Shown here: positions 50,334-63,468 of the stretch, piece by piece
Layout of the letters: each line of letters opens with the position of its first letter
Position numbering within the stretch: the stretch's first letter is position 1
NCBI RefSeq assembly: GCF_024713975.1
Contig: NC_091102.1
Coordinates: 26,437,864 to 26,501,863 of the forward strand
DNA from: Paralichthys olivaceus
Lineage: Eukaryota; Chordata; Actinopteri; Pleuronectiformes; Paralichthyidae
DNA length: 64,000 nucleotides
Direction of reading: 5' to 3'
Notes under the pieces: generated by a model
Told to the model about the DNA's origin: nothing
The model's input: only the letters and a program-made list of their open reading frames with translations
Databases searched by the model: none
Made by a program: the position numbers and the translations under genes

Positions 50334-52353
50334 ATGCCAAAGAACAAGTCAGGAAGGGTAAGGTTTCTAAGCAGGACACATCGACGATTTTATTTTATTT
50401 TTCCAATGTTTGTCTCAAACTCAAAAATATTTTTTCTGTGAGGGGATGGACTTTAAATGAACCCATCACATTGGTGCTAATGCTAGAATGCTAGCAGTAG
50501 CATACTAGTGATTTTTTTTAATTTGTGTGTGCACTGCGTGGTGAAATCTCTCGCAAGTCACGTAATTAAACGTAAACGGAATTGTTGACAATAATAATAA
50601 ATATTGTAGTTAATTAGTTATATCATTAGCTATATATTGTTTGTTTTTCATTTAATCAATAATCGTGTAAATCCTGAAACCGTGACATTTCCTCTGGCTC
50701 TGCGCCAAAATTTCATATCGTGACATCCATAGTATGTAGAGACTGTATTTAACAGAATTGAAGAAACTGTATTTAAATGTACTGGTGGTTAAATCAATGA
50801 TTTGTTGGTCTGGTTCATCAACATTTAATTCAAAGTGAGTGTGGGACTGTGTTTTTAACTGTTATATGTTTGTTCGTGTCTTTCAGGTGCCAGACCACGA
50901 GAAATTGTTTGAGGACCTCCTTGAGGAAAAGCAGAATTTGGATTCTAAGAATATGCATCTGGCTCATGAAAATGCCAGTCTGAAGATCGCCATGTCCTGC
51001 AAAGAAGCTTCATGGAAAAAGGAAAAGGAGAGCATGCAGAATGCAGATTATGAAAAACTCAAGGAAGAACTACAGCTCGACCTTAAGGATGCCAAGAAAG
51101 AGTTGAGGCTCCAAGAGAAGGACTACAGGTCCTTGAGTACTCGTTGTCAAAGCCAGCAGGCAGAGATCCACAAGATCAGACGTGACCTCAAGCAAAGGTG
51201 CAACCACGTCAATGAGCTGGAGTACTCCATTAAACAGAGGGAACAGGTGATCGACAGGACAGTGCATGAGAAAATGGCACTGGAAGAGGAAATCAATGAG
51301 CTCACAACCAAGCTCAAAGCTATGGGGACAAAAGTTCTCCAGAACGAGCCTGACTGCCAGTCAGAAATCAAGGCTCTGAAGCGCGAGCTCAGCCGTGAGC
51401 AGGCAGAGAAGGAGGCTGGCTCCAGTAGAATCAAGGAGCTGGAGAGACAGCTCAAGGTCACAGAAGAGAAGTGGGTGACCAAACATGAGGCCAGAATTGT
51501 CCAAACGGATCAGCTGATCAACAGTCTCACCAGTCAAAATAAGGCACTGGAAGCCAGCAACAAGAAACTCCTGTCCATGCAGCAAGCCATGGAGGCAAGG
51601 ATCCTCCAGAACAAGACTGAGTGGGAGACTAAAGTTAACACTCTGGAGGACCATCTCAGTAGTGAGCGGGTGGAGAAGGAGGCTGGCTCCAATCGAATCA
51701 AGGAGCTGGAGAGACAGCTCAAGGTCACAGAAGAGAAGTGGGTGACCAAACGTGAGGCCAGAATTGTCTATACGGATCAGGTGATCAACAGTCTCAGCAG
51801 TCAGAATATGGCACTGGAAGCCAGCAACCAGAGGCTCATCTCCGTGCAGCAAGCCATCGAGGCAAGGATCCTCCAGAACAAGACTGAGTGGGAGACGAAA
51901 GTTAACACTCTGGAGGACCATCTCAGTAGTGAGCAGGCTGAGAAGGAGGCTGGCTTCACAAAAATCAAGGAGCTGGAGAAACTGGTCAGCAATACTGAGC
52001 AGATGTGGGCGGCCAAGCATGAGGCAGACATACTAAAGCTGCTCATTCTGAAACAGATCAAGCTTCAGGTAAGTCACATCAGCTCTGTTTGATCTGAATA
52101 AGAACTTGTTGCACTTTAAGTTTGTTTCTTATTCAGACTTTCGAAAGAGAAAATATCTAAACACTTGTCGTCTCTGTCTTTTCAGGAACTGGCCTTGATG
52201 ACCGATAAGGACAAGGCAAGGATTCAAAAGGAGCAAAAGAAAGCAAAGAAAGAGGCAGAGAAGAGGCAAAAGAAGGAGCTGCAAGAGAAGAAGAGGCAGG
52301 AGCAGAGAGACAAACTAGACAGAGAGAAGGAGGAGAAGCGGCAAAGGAAATGA
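50334..52353 (+). CDS. Copy 19: coiled-coil protein, Cys165/Arg174/Arg297 type
   Basis: Exons 50334-50357, 50887-52068 and 52186-52353. Protein as copy 15; first of four consecutive units (19-22) that look identical base for base. Confidence 0.74.
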
Positions 52354-53093
52354 AGAAAATATTTACATTTAGGGCATTTAGCAGATGCTTTTGTCCAAAG
52401 CAACTTACAATAAGTACATTTGTCACAAGAGAGAAACCATTCTTAAAAAAATAAAGACATTTGAAATTGAATCAATCATCTCTTGTTTCTTCCTCAATAC
52501 ACCCTGGTGTTCATTTTGTAAGTCATGGTTCCATATAGAGTCAAATATATGATGTGTATATGATGTGATTGAAAGCTAGTAATGTCCAATGGGTGCAGGT
52601 CGAGGAGGGCATGCAGTGTCCTCGAGCTCTCAGTCAGGCTCCACCCCTCGCTCCTACTAATGTGGTCACTTCTGATTTTAAAAAACGAGATGTATTTTCA
52701 GACTTTCATTCTTCACATTTTAGATTCACATCTAAAAAGAAATGATTGTAGGGCTCATATCATGGAAAACTGTTTGTTTAATATCACATTTAACTGACAG
52801 TGTCTGTGATGTCCCATGTGACAGCTTCTGTGATGTCACATGTGACAGTGTCTATGATGTCAAATGTGACAGTGTCTATGATGTCATATTTGACTTTGAT
52901 TGTTTAATGTAATTTATCTTTACTTCAAAGCCATCACTACCAGGTTCAGTGCCTATAAGAGTTATGGAGGAGACCTTATGAGCACAACAGCTCCAAAACT
53001 AGACCACAGATCCACAAATCTTCGATACACGAGACCGTCAGAAGACAGTATATACTTCAGTACACATATATAATACCCCTATATTTGGCCAAC

Positions 53094-55113
53094 ATGCCAA
53101 AGAACAAGTCAGGAAGGGTAAGGTTTCTAAGCAGGACACATCGACGATTTTATTTTATTTTTCCAATGTTTGTCTCAAACTCAAAAATATTTTTTCTGTG
53201 AGGGGATGGACTTTAAATGAACCCATCACATTGGTGCTAATGCTAGAATGCTAGCAGTAGCATACTAGTGATTTTTTTTAATTTGTGTGTGCACTGCGTG
53301 GTGAAATCTCTCGCAAGTCACGTAATTAAACGTAAACGGAATTGTTGACAATAATAATAAATATTGTAGTTAATTAGTTATATCATTAGCTATATATTGT
53401 TTGTTTTTCATTTAATCAATAATCGTGTAAATCCTGAAACCGTGACATTTCCTCTGGCTCTGCGCCAAAATTTCATATCGTGACATCCATAGTATGTAGA
53501 GACTGTATTTAACAGAATTGAAGAAACTGTATTTAAATGTACTGGTGGTTAAATCAATGATTTGTTGGTCTGGTTCATCAACATTTAATTCAAAGTGAGT
53601 GTGGGACTGTGTTTTTAACTGTTATATGTTTGTTCGTGTCTTTCAGGTGCCAGACCACGAGAAATTGTTTGAGGACCTCCTTGAGGAAAAGCAGAATTTG
53701 GATTCTAAGAATATGCATCTGGCTCATGAAAATGCCAGTCTGAAGATCGCCATGTCCTGCAAAGAAGCTTCATGGAAAAAGGAAAAGGAGAGCATGCAGA
53801 ATGCAGATTATGAAAAACTCAAGGAAGAACTACAGCTCGACCTTAAGGATGCCAAGAAAGAGTTGAGGCTCCAAGAGAAGGACTACAGGTCCTTGAGTAC
53901 TCGTTGTCAAAGCCAGCAGGCAGAGATCCACAAGATCAGACGTGACCTCAAGCAAAGGTGCAACCACGTCAATGAGCTGGAGTACTCCATTAAACAGAGG
54001 GAACAGGTGATCGACAGGACAGTGCATGAGAAAATGGCACTGGAAGAGGAAATCAATGAGCTCACAACCAAGCTCAAAGCTATGGGGACAAAAGTTCTCC
54101 AGAACGAGCCTGACTGCCAGTCAGAAATCAAGGCTCTGAAGCGCGAGCTCAGCCGTGAGCAGGCAGAGAAGGAGGCTGGCTCCAGTAGAATCAAGGAGCT
54201 GGAGAGACAGCTCAAGGTCACAGAAGAGAAGTGGGTGACCAAACATGAGGCCAGAATTGTCCAAACGGATCAGCTGATCAACAGTCTCACCAGTCAAAAT
54301 AAGGCACTGGAAGCCAGCAACAAGAAACTCCTGTCCATGCAGCAAGCCATGGAGGCAAGGATCCTCCAGAACAAGACTGAGTGGGAGACTAAAGTTAACA
54401 CTCTGGAGGACCATCTCAGTAGTGAGCGGGTGGAGAAGGAGGCTGGCTCCAATCGAATCAAGGAGCTGGAGAGACAGCTCAAGGTCACAGAAGAGAAGTG
54501 GGTGACCAAACGTGAGGCCAGAATTGTCTATACGGATCAGGTGATCAACAGTCTCAGCAGTCAGAATATGGCACTGGAAGCCAGCAACCAGAGGCTCATC
54601 TCCGTGCAGCAAGCCATCGAGGCAAGGATCCTCCAGAACAAGACTGAGTGGGAGACGAAAGTTAACACTCTGGAGGACCATCTCAGTAGTGAGCAGGCTG
54701 AGAAGGAGGCTGGCTTCACAAAAATCAAGGAGCTGGAGAAACTGGTCAGCAATACTGAGCAGATGTGGGCGGCCAAGCATGAGGCAGACATACTAAAGCT
54801 GCTCATTCTGAAACAGATCAAGCTTCAGGTAAGTCACATCAGCTCTGTTTGATCTGAATAAGAACTTGTTGCACTTTAAGTTTGTTTCTTATTCAGACTT
54901 TCGAAAGAGAAAATATCTAAACACTTGTCGTCTCTGTCTTTTCAGGAACTGGCCTTGATGACCGATAAGGACAAGGCAAGGATTCAAAAGGAGCAAAAGA
55001 AAGCAAAGAAAGAGGCAGAGAAGAGGCAAAAGAAGGAGCTGCAAGAGAAGAAGAGGCAGGAGCAGAGAGACAAACTAGACAGAGAGAAGGAGGAGAAGCG
55101 GCAAAGGAAATGA
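53094..55113 (+). CDS. Copy 20: coiled-coil protein, Cys165/Arg174/Arg297 type
   Basis: Exons 53094-53117, 53647-54828 and 54946-55113. No difference from copy 19 seen. Confidence 0.74.
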
Positions 55114-55853
55114 AGAAAATATTTACATTTAGGGCATTTAGCAGATGCTTTTGTCCAAAGCAACTTACAATAAGTACATTTGTCACAAGAGAGAAACCAT
55201 TCTTAAAAAAATAAAGACATTTGAAATTGAATCAATCATCTCTTGTTTCTTCCTCAATACACCCTGGTGTTCATTTTGTAAGTCATGGTTCCATATAGAG
55301 TCAAATATATGATGTGTATATGATGTGATTGAAAGCTAGTAATGTCCAATGGGTGCAGGTCGAGGAGGGCATGCAGTGTCCTCGAGCTCTCAGTCAGGCT
55401 CCACCCCTCGCTCCTACTAATGTGGTCACTTCTGATTTTAAAAAACGAGATGTATTTTCAGACTTTCATTCTTCACATTTTAGATTCACATCTAAAAAGA
55501 AATGATTGTAGGGCTCATATCATGGAAAACTGTTTGTTTAATATCACATTTAACTGACAGTGTCTGTGATGTCCCATGTGACAGCTTCTGTGATGTCACA
55601 TGTGACAGTGTCTATGATGTCAAATGTGACAGTGTCTATGATGTCATATTTGACTTTGATTGTTTAATGTAATTTATCTTTACTTCAAAGCCATCACTAC
55701 CAGGTTCAGTGCCTATAAGAGTTATGGAGGAGACCTTATGAGCACAACAGCTCCAAAACTAGACCACAGATCCACAAATCTTCGATACACGAGACCGTCA
55801 GAAGACAGTATATACTTCAGTACACATATATAATACCCCTATATTTGGCCAAC

Positions 55854-57873
55854 ATGCCAAAGAACAAGTCAGGAAGGGTAAGGTTTCTAAGCAGGACACA
55901 TCGACGATTTTATTTTATTTTTCCAATGTTTGTCTCAAACTCAAAAATATTTTTTCTGTGAGGGGATGGACTTTAAATGAACCCATCACATTGGTGCTAA
56001 TGCTAGAATGCTAGCAGTAGCATACTAGTGATTTTTTTTAATTTGTGTGTGCACTGCGTGGTGAAATCTCTCGCAAGTCACGTAATTAAACGTAAACGGA
56101 ATTGTTGACAATAATAATAAATATTGTAGTTAATTAGTTATATCATTAGCTATATATTGTTTGTTTTTCATTTAATCAATAATCGTGTAAATCCTGAAAC
56201 CGTGACATTTCCTCTGGCTCTGCGCCAAAATTTCATATCGTGACATCCATAGTATGTAGAGACTGTATTTAACAGAATTGAAGAAACTGTATTTAAATGT
56301 ACTGGTGGTTAAATCAATGATTTGTTGGTCTGGTTCATCAACATTTAATTCAAAGTGAGTGTGGGACTGTGTTTTTAACTGTTATATGTTTGTTCGTGTC
56401 TTTCAGGTGCCAGACCACGAGAAATTGTTTGAGGACCTCCTTGAGGAAAAGCAGAATTTGGATTCTAAGAATATGCATCTGGCTCATGAAAATGCCAGTC
56501 TGAAGATCGCCATGTCCTGCAAAGAAGCTTCATGGAAAAAGGAAAAGGAGAGCATGCAGAATGCAGATTATGAAAAACTCAAGGAAGAACTACAGCTCGA
56601 CCTTAAGGATGCCAAGAAAGAGTTGAGGCTCCAAGAGAAGGACTACAGGTCCTTGAGTACTCGTTGTCAAAGCCAGCAGGCAGAGATCCACAAGATCAGA
56701 CGTGACCTCAAGCAAAGGTGCAACCACGTCAATGAGCTGGAGTACTCCATTAAACAGAGGGAACAGGTGATCGACAGGACAGTGCATGAGAAAATGGCAC
56801 TGGAAGAGGAAATCAATGAGCTCACAACCAAGCTCAAAGCTATGGGGACAAAAGTTCTCCAGAACGAGCCTGACTGCCAGTCAGAAATCAAGGCTCTGAA
56901 GCGCGAGCTCAGCCGTGAGCAGGCAGAGAAGGAGGCTGGCTCCAGTAGAATCAAGGAGCTGGAGAGACAGCTCAAGGTCACAGAAGAGAAGTGGGTGACC
57001 AAACATGAGGCCAGAATTGTCCAAACGGATCAGCTGATCAACAGTCTCACCAGTCAAAATAAGGCACTGGAAGCCAGCAACAAGAAACTCCTGTCCATGC
57101 AGCAAGCCATGGAGGCAAGGATCCTCCAGAACAAGACTGAGTGGGAGACTAAAGTTAACACTCTGGAGGACCATCTCAGTAGTGAGCGGGTGGAGAAGGA
57201 GGCTGGCTCCAATCGAATCAAGGAGCTGGAGAGACAGCTCAAGGTCACAGAAGAGAAGTGGGTGACCAAACGTGAGGCCAGAATTGTCTATACGGATCAG
57301 GTGATCAACAGTCTCAGCAGTCAGAATATGGCACTGGAAGCCAGCAACCAGAGGCTCATCTCCGTGCAGCAAGCCATCGAGGCAAGGATCCTCCAGAACA
57401 AGACTGAGTGGGAGACGAAAGTTAACACTCTGGAGGACCATCTCAGTAGTGAGCAGGCTGAGAAGGAGGCTGGCTTCACAAAAATCAAGGAGCTGGAGAA
57501 ACTGGTCAGCAATACTGAGCAGATGTGGGCGGCCAAGCATGAGGCAGACATACTAAAGCTGCTCATTCTGAAACAGATCAAGCTTCAGGTAAGTCACATC
57601 AGCTCTGTTTGATCTGAATAAGAACTTGTTGCACTTTAAGTTTGTTTCTTATTCAGACTTTCGAAAGAGAAAATATCTAAACACTTGTCGTCTCTGTCTT
57701 TTCAGGAACTGGCCTTGATGACCGATAAGGACAAGGCAAGGATTCAAAAGGAGCAAAAGAAAGCAAAGAAAGAGGCAGAGAAGAGGCAAAAGAAGGAGCT
57801 GCAAGAGAAGAAGAGGCAGGAGCAGAGAGACAAACTAGACAGAGAGAAGGAGGAGAAGCGGCAAAGGAAATGA
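55854..57873 (+). CDS. Copy 21: coiled-coil protein, Cys165/Arg174/Arg297 type
   Basis: Exons 55854-55877, 56407-57588 and 57706-57873. No difference from copy 19 seen. Confidence 0.74.
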
Positions 57874-58613
57874 AGAAAATATTTACATTTAGGGCATTTA
57901 GCAGATGCTTTTGTCCAAAGCAACTTACAATAAGTACATTTGTCACAAGAGAGAAACCATTCTTAAAAAAATAAAGACATTTGAAATTGAATCAATCATC
58001 TCTTGTTTCTTCCTCAATACACCCTGGTGTTCATTTTGTAAGTCATGGTTCCATATAGAGTCAAATATATGATGTGTATATGATGTGATTGAAAGCTAGT
58101 AATGTCCAATGGGTGCAGGTCGAGGAGGGCATGCAGTGTCCTCGAGCTCTCAGTCAGGCTCCACCCCTCGCTCCTACTAATGTGGTCACTTCTGATTTTA
58201 AAAAACGAGATGTATTTTCAGACTTTCATTCTTCACATTTTAGATTCACATCTAAAAAGAAATGATTGTAGGGCTCATATCATGGAAAACTGTTTGTTTA
58301 ATATCACATTTAACTGACAGTGTCTGTGATGTCCCATGTGACAGCTTCTGTGATGTCACATGTGACAGTGTCTATGATGTCAAATGTGACAGTGTCTATG
58401 ATGTCATATTTGACTTTGATTGTTTAATGTAATTTATCTTTACTTCAAAGCCATCACTACCAGGTTCAGTGCCTATAAGAGTTATGGAGGAGACCTTATG
58501 AGCACAACAGCTCCAAAACTAGACCACAGATCCACAAATCTTCGATACACGAGACCGTCAGAAGACAGTATATACTTCAGTACACATATATAATACCCCT
58601 ATATTTGGCCAAC

Positions 58614-60633
58614 ATGCCAAAGAACAAGTCAGGAAGGGTAAGGTTTCTAAGCAGGACACATCGACGATTTTATTTTATTTTTCCAATGTTTGTCTCAAAC
58701 TCAAAAATATTTTTTCTGTGAGGGGATGGACTTTAAATGAACCCATCACATTGGTGCTAATGCTAGAATGCTAGCAGTAGCATACTAGTGATTTTTTTTA
58801 ATTTGTGTGTGCACTGCGTGGTGAAATCTCTCGCAAGTCACGTAATTAAACGTAAACGGAATTGTTGACAATAATAATAAATATTGTAGTTAATTAGTTA
58901 TATCATTAGCTATATATTGTTTGTTTTTCATTTAATCAATAATCGTGTAAATCCTGAAACCGTGACATTTCCTCTGGCTCTGCGCCAAAATTTCATATCG
59001 TGACATCCATAGTATGTAGAGACTGTATTTAACAGAATTGAAGAAACTGTATTTAAATGTACTGGTGGTTAAATCAATGATTTGTTGGTCTGGTTCATCA
59101 ACATTTAATTCAAAGTGAGTGTGGGACTGTGTTTTTAACTGTTATATGTTTGTTCGTGTCTTTCAGGTGCCAGACCACGAGAAATTGTTTGAGGACCTCC
59201 TTGAGGAAAAGCAGAATTTGGATTCTAAGAATATGCATCTGGCTCATGAAAATGCCAGTCTGAAGATCGCCATGTCCTGCAAAGAAGCTTCATGGAAAAA
59301 GGAAAAGGAGAGCATGCAGAATGCAGATTATGAAAAACTCAAGGAAGAACTACAGCTCGACCTTAAGGATGCCAAGAAAGAGTTGAGGCTCCAAGAGAAG
59401 GACTACAGGTCCTTGAGTACTCGTTGTCAAAGCCAGCAGGCAGAGATCCACAAGATCAGACGTGACCTCAAGCAAAGGTGCAACCACGTCAATGAGCTGG
59501 AGTACTCCATTAAACAGAGGGAACAGGTGATCGACAGGACAGTGCATGAGAAAATGGCACTGGAAGAGGAAATCAATGAGCTCACAACCAAGCTCAAAGC
59601 TATGGGGACAAAAGTTCTCCAGAACGAGCCTGACTGCCAGTCAGAAATCAAGGCTCTGAAGCGCGAGCTCAGCCGTGAGCAGGCAGAGAAGGAGGCTGGC
59701 TCCAGTAGAATCAAGGAGCTGGAGAGACAGCTCAAGGTCACAGAAGAGAAGTGGGTGACCAAACATGAGGCCAGAATTGTCCAAACGGATCAGCTGATCA
59801 ACAGTCTCACCAGTCAAAATAAGGCACTGGAAGCCAGCAACAAGAAACTCCTGTCCATGCAGCAAGCCATGGAGGCAAGGATCCTCCAGAACAAGACTGA
59901 GTGGGAGACTAAAGTTAACACTCTGGAGGACCATCTCAGTAGTGAGCGGGTGGAGAAGGAGGCTGGCTCCAATCGAATCAAGGAGCTGGAGAGACAGCTC
60001 AAGGTCACAGAAGAGAAGTGGGTGACCAAACGTGAGGCCAGAATTGTCTATACGGATCAGGTGATCAACAGTCTCAGCAGTCAGAATATGGCACTGGAAG
60101 CCAGCAACCAGAGGCTCATCTCCGTGCAGCAAGCCATCGAGGCAAGGATCCTCCAGAACAAGACTGAGTGGGAGACGAAAGTTAACACTCTGGAGGACCA
60201 TCTCAGTAGTGAGCAGGCTGAGAAGGAGGCTGGCTTCACAAAAATCAAGGAGCTGGAGAAACTGGTCAGCAATACTGAGCAGATGTGGGCGGCCAAGCAT
60301 GAGGCAGACATACTAAAGCTGCTCATTCTGAAACAGATCAAGCTTCAGGTAAGTCACATCAGCTCTGTTTGATCTGAATAAGAACTTGTTGCACTTTAAG
60401 TTTGTTTCTTATTCAGACTTTCGAAAGAGAAAATATCTAAACACTTGTCGTCTCTGTCTTTTCAGGAACTGGCCTTGATGACCGATAAGGACAAGGCAAG
60501 GATTCAAAAGGAGCAAAAGAAAGCAAAGAAAGAGGCAGAGAAGAGGCAAAAGAAGGAGCTGCAAGAGAAGAAGAGGCAGGAGCAGAGAGACAAACTAGAC
60601 AGAGAGAAGGAGGAGAAGCGGCAAAGGAAATGA
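58614..60633 (+). CDS. Copy 22: coiled-coil protein, Cys165/Arg174/Arg297 type
   Basis: Exons 58614-58637, 59167-60348 and 60466-60633. No difference from copy 19 seen. Last open copy in the window. Confidence 0.74.
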
Positions 60634-61373
60634 AGAAAATATTTACATTTAGGGCATTTAGCAGATGCTTTTGTCCAAAGCAACTTACAATAAGTACATT
60701 TGTCACAAGAGAGAAACCATTCTTAAAAAAATAAAGACATTTGAAATTGAATCAATCATCTCTTGTTTCTTCCTCAATACACCCTGGTGTTCATTTTGTA
60801 AGTCATGGTTCCATATAGAGTCAAATATATGATGTGTATATGATGTGATTGAAAGCTAGTAATGTCCAATGGGTGCAGGTCGAGGAGGGCATGCAGTGTC
60901 CTCGAGCTCTCAGTCAGGCTCCACCCCTCGCTCCTACTAATGTGGTCACTTCTGATTTTAAAAAACGAGATGTATTTTCAGACTTTCATTCTTCACATTT
61001 TAGATTCACATCTAAAAAGAAATGATTGTAGGGCTCATATCATGGAAAACTGTTTGTTTAATATCACATTTAACTGACAGTGTCTGTGATGTCCCATGTG
61101 ACAGCTTCTGTGATGTCACATGTGACAGTGTCTATGATGTCAAATGTGACAGTGTCTATGATGTCATATTTGACTTTGATTGTTTAATGTAATTTATCTT
61201 TACTTCAAAGCCATCACTACCAGGTTCAGTGCCTATAAGAGTTATGGAGGAGACCTTATGAGCACAACAGCTCCAAAACTAGACCACAGATCCACAAATC
61301 TTCGATACACGAGACCGTCAGAAGACAGTATATACTTCAGTACACATATATAATACCCCTATATTTGGCCAAC

Positions 61374-63392
61374 ATGCCAAAGAACAAGTCAGGAAGGGTA
61401 AGGTTTCTAAGCAGGACACATCGACGATTTTATTTTATTTTTCCAATGTTTGTCTCAAACTCAAAAATATTTTTTCTGTGAGGGGATGGACTTTAAATGA
61501 ACCCATCACATTGGTGCTAATGCTAGAATGCTAGCAGTAGCATACTAGTGATTTTTTTTAATTTGTGTGTGCACTGCGTGGTGAAATCTCTCGCAAGTCA
61601 CGTAATTAAACGTAAACGGAATTGTTGACAATAATAATAAATATTGTAGTTAATTAGTTATATCATTAGCTATATATTGTTTGTTTTTCATTTAATCAAT
61701 AATCGTGTAAATCCTGAAACCGTGACATTTCCTCTGGCTCTGCGCCAAAATTTCATATCGTGACATCCATAGTATGTAGAGACTGTATTTAACAGAATTG
61801 AAGAAACTGTATTTAAATGTACTGGTGGTTAAATCAATGATTTGTTGGTCTGGTTCATCAACATTTAATTCAAAGTGAGTGTGGGACTGTGTTTTTAACT
61901 GTTATATGTTTGTTCGTGTCTTTCAGGTGCCAGACCACGAGAAATTGTTTGAGGACCTCCTTGAGGAAAAGCAGAATTTGGATTCTAAGAATATGCATCT
62001 GGCTCATGAAAATGCCAGTCTGAAGATCGCCATGTCCTGCAAAGAAGCTTCATGGAAAAAGGAAAAGGAGAGCATGCAGAATGCAGATTATGAAAAACTC
62101 AAGGAAGAACTACAGCTCGACCTTAAGGATGCCAAGAAAGAGTTGAGGCTCCAAGAGAAGGACTACAGGTCCTTGAGTACTCGTTGTCAAAGCCAGCAGG
62201 CAGAGATCCACAAGATCAGACGTGACCTCAAGCAAAGGTGCAACCACGTCAATGAGCTGGAGTACTCCATTAAACAGAGGGAACAGGTGATCGACAGGAC
62301 AGTGCATGAGAAAATGGCACTGGAAGAGGAAATCAATGAGCTCACAACCAAGCTCAAAGCTATGGGACAAAAGTTCTCCAGAACGAGCCTGACTGCCAGT
62401 CAGAAATCAAGGCTCTGAAGCGCGAGCTCAGCCGTGAGCAGGCAGAGAAGGAGGCTGGCTCCAGTAGAATCAAGGAGCTGGAGAGACAGCTCAAGGTCAC
62501 AGAAGAGAAGTGGGTGACCAAACATGAGGCCAGAATTGTCCAAACGGATCAGCTGATCAACAGTCTCACCAGTCAAAATAAGGCACTGGAAGCCAGCAAC
62601 AAGAAACTCCTGTCCATGCAGCAAGCCATGGAGGCAAGGATCCTCCAGAACAAGACTGAGTGGGAGACTAAAGTTAACACTCTGGAGGACCATCTCAGTA
62701 GTGAGCGGGTGGAGAAGGAGGCTGGCTCCAATCGAATCAAGGAGCTGGAGAGACAGCTCAAGGTCACAGAAGAGAAGTGGGTGACCAAACGTGAGGCCAG
62801 AATTGTCTATACGGATCAGGTGATCAACAGTCTCAGCAGTCAGAATATGGCACTGGAAGCCAGCAACCAGAGGCTCATCTCCGTGCAGCAAGCCATCGAG
62901 GCAAGGATCCTCCAGAACAAGACTGAGTGGGAGACGAAAGTTAACACTCTGGAGGACCATCTCAGTAGTGAGCAGGCTGAGAAGGAGGCTGGCTTCACAA
63001 AAATCAAGGAGCTGGAGAAACTGGTCAGCAATACTGAGCAGATGTGGGCGGCCAAGCATGAGGCAGACATACTAAAGCTGCTCATTCTGAAACAGATCAA
63101 GCTTCAGGTAAGTCACATCAGCTCTGTTTGATCTGAATAAGAACTTGTTGCACTTTAAGTTTGTTTCTTATTCAGACTTTCGAAAGAGAAAATATCTAAA
63201 CACTTGTCGTCTCTGTCTTTTCAGGAACTGGCCTTGATGACCGATAAGGACAAGGCAAGGATTCAAAAGGAGCAAAAGAAAGCAAAGAAAGAGGCAGAGA
63301 AGAGGCAAAAGAAGGAGCTGCAAGAGAAGAAGAGGCAGGAGCAGAGAGACAAACTAGACAGAGAGAAGGAGGAGAAGCGGCAAAGGAAATGA
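61374..63392 (+). pseudogene. Copy 23: frameshifted coiled-coil gene (predicted 171-residue product)
   Basis: Exons would be 61374-61397, 61927-63107 and 63225-63392. The GGGG run in the Met154-Gly155 codons of all other copies is GGG here (62364-62366). After Gly155 the frame shifts, adds 16 unrelated residues and stops at 62416-62418, before most of the 89-residue modules. The stop lies far upstream of the last junction, so the mRNA would be a candidate for nonsense-mediated decay. Promoter, splice sites and poly(A) signal are intact, and the rest of the unit is of the Cys165/Arg174 group. A homopolymer miscall in the assembly would give the same picture. Confidence 0.75.
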
Positions 63393-63468
63393 AGAAAATA
63401 TTTACATTTAGGGCATTTAGCAGATGCTTTTGTCCAAAGCAACTTACAATAAGTACATTTGTCACAAG

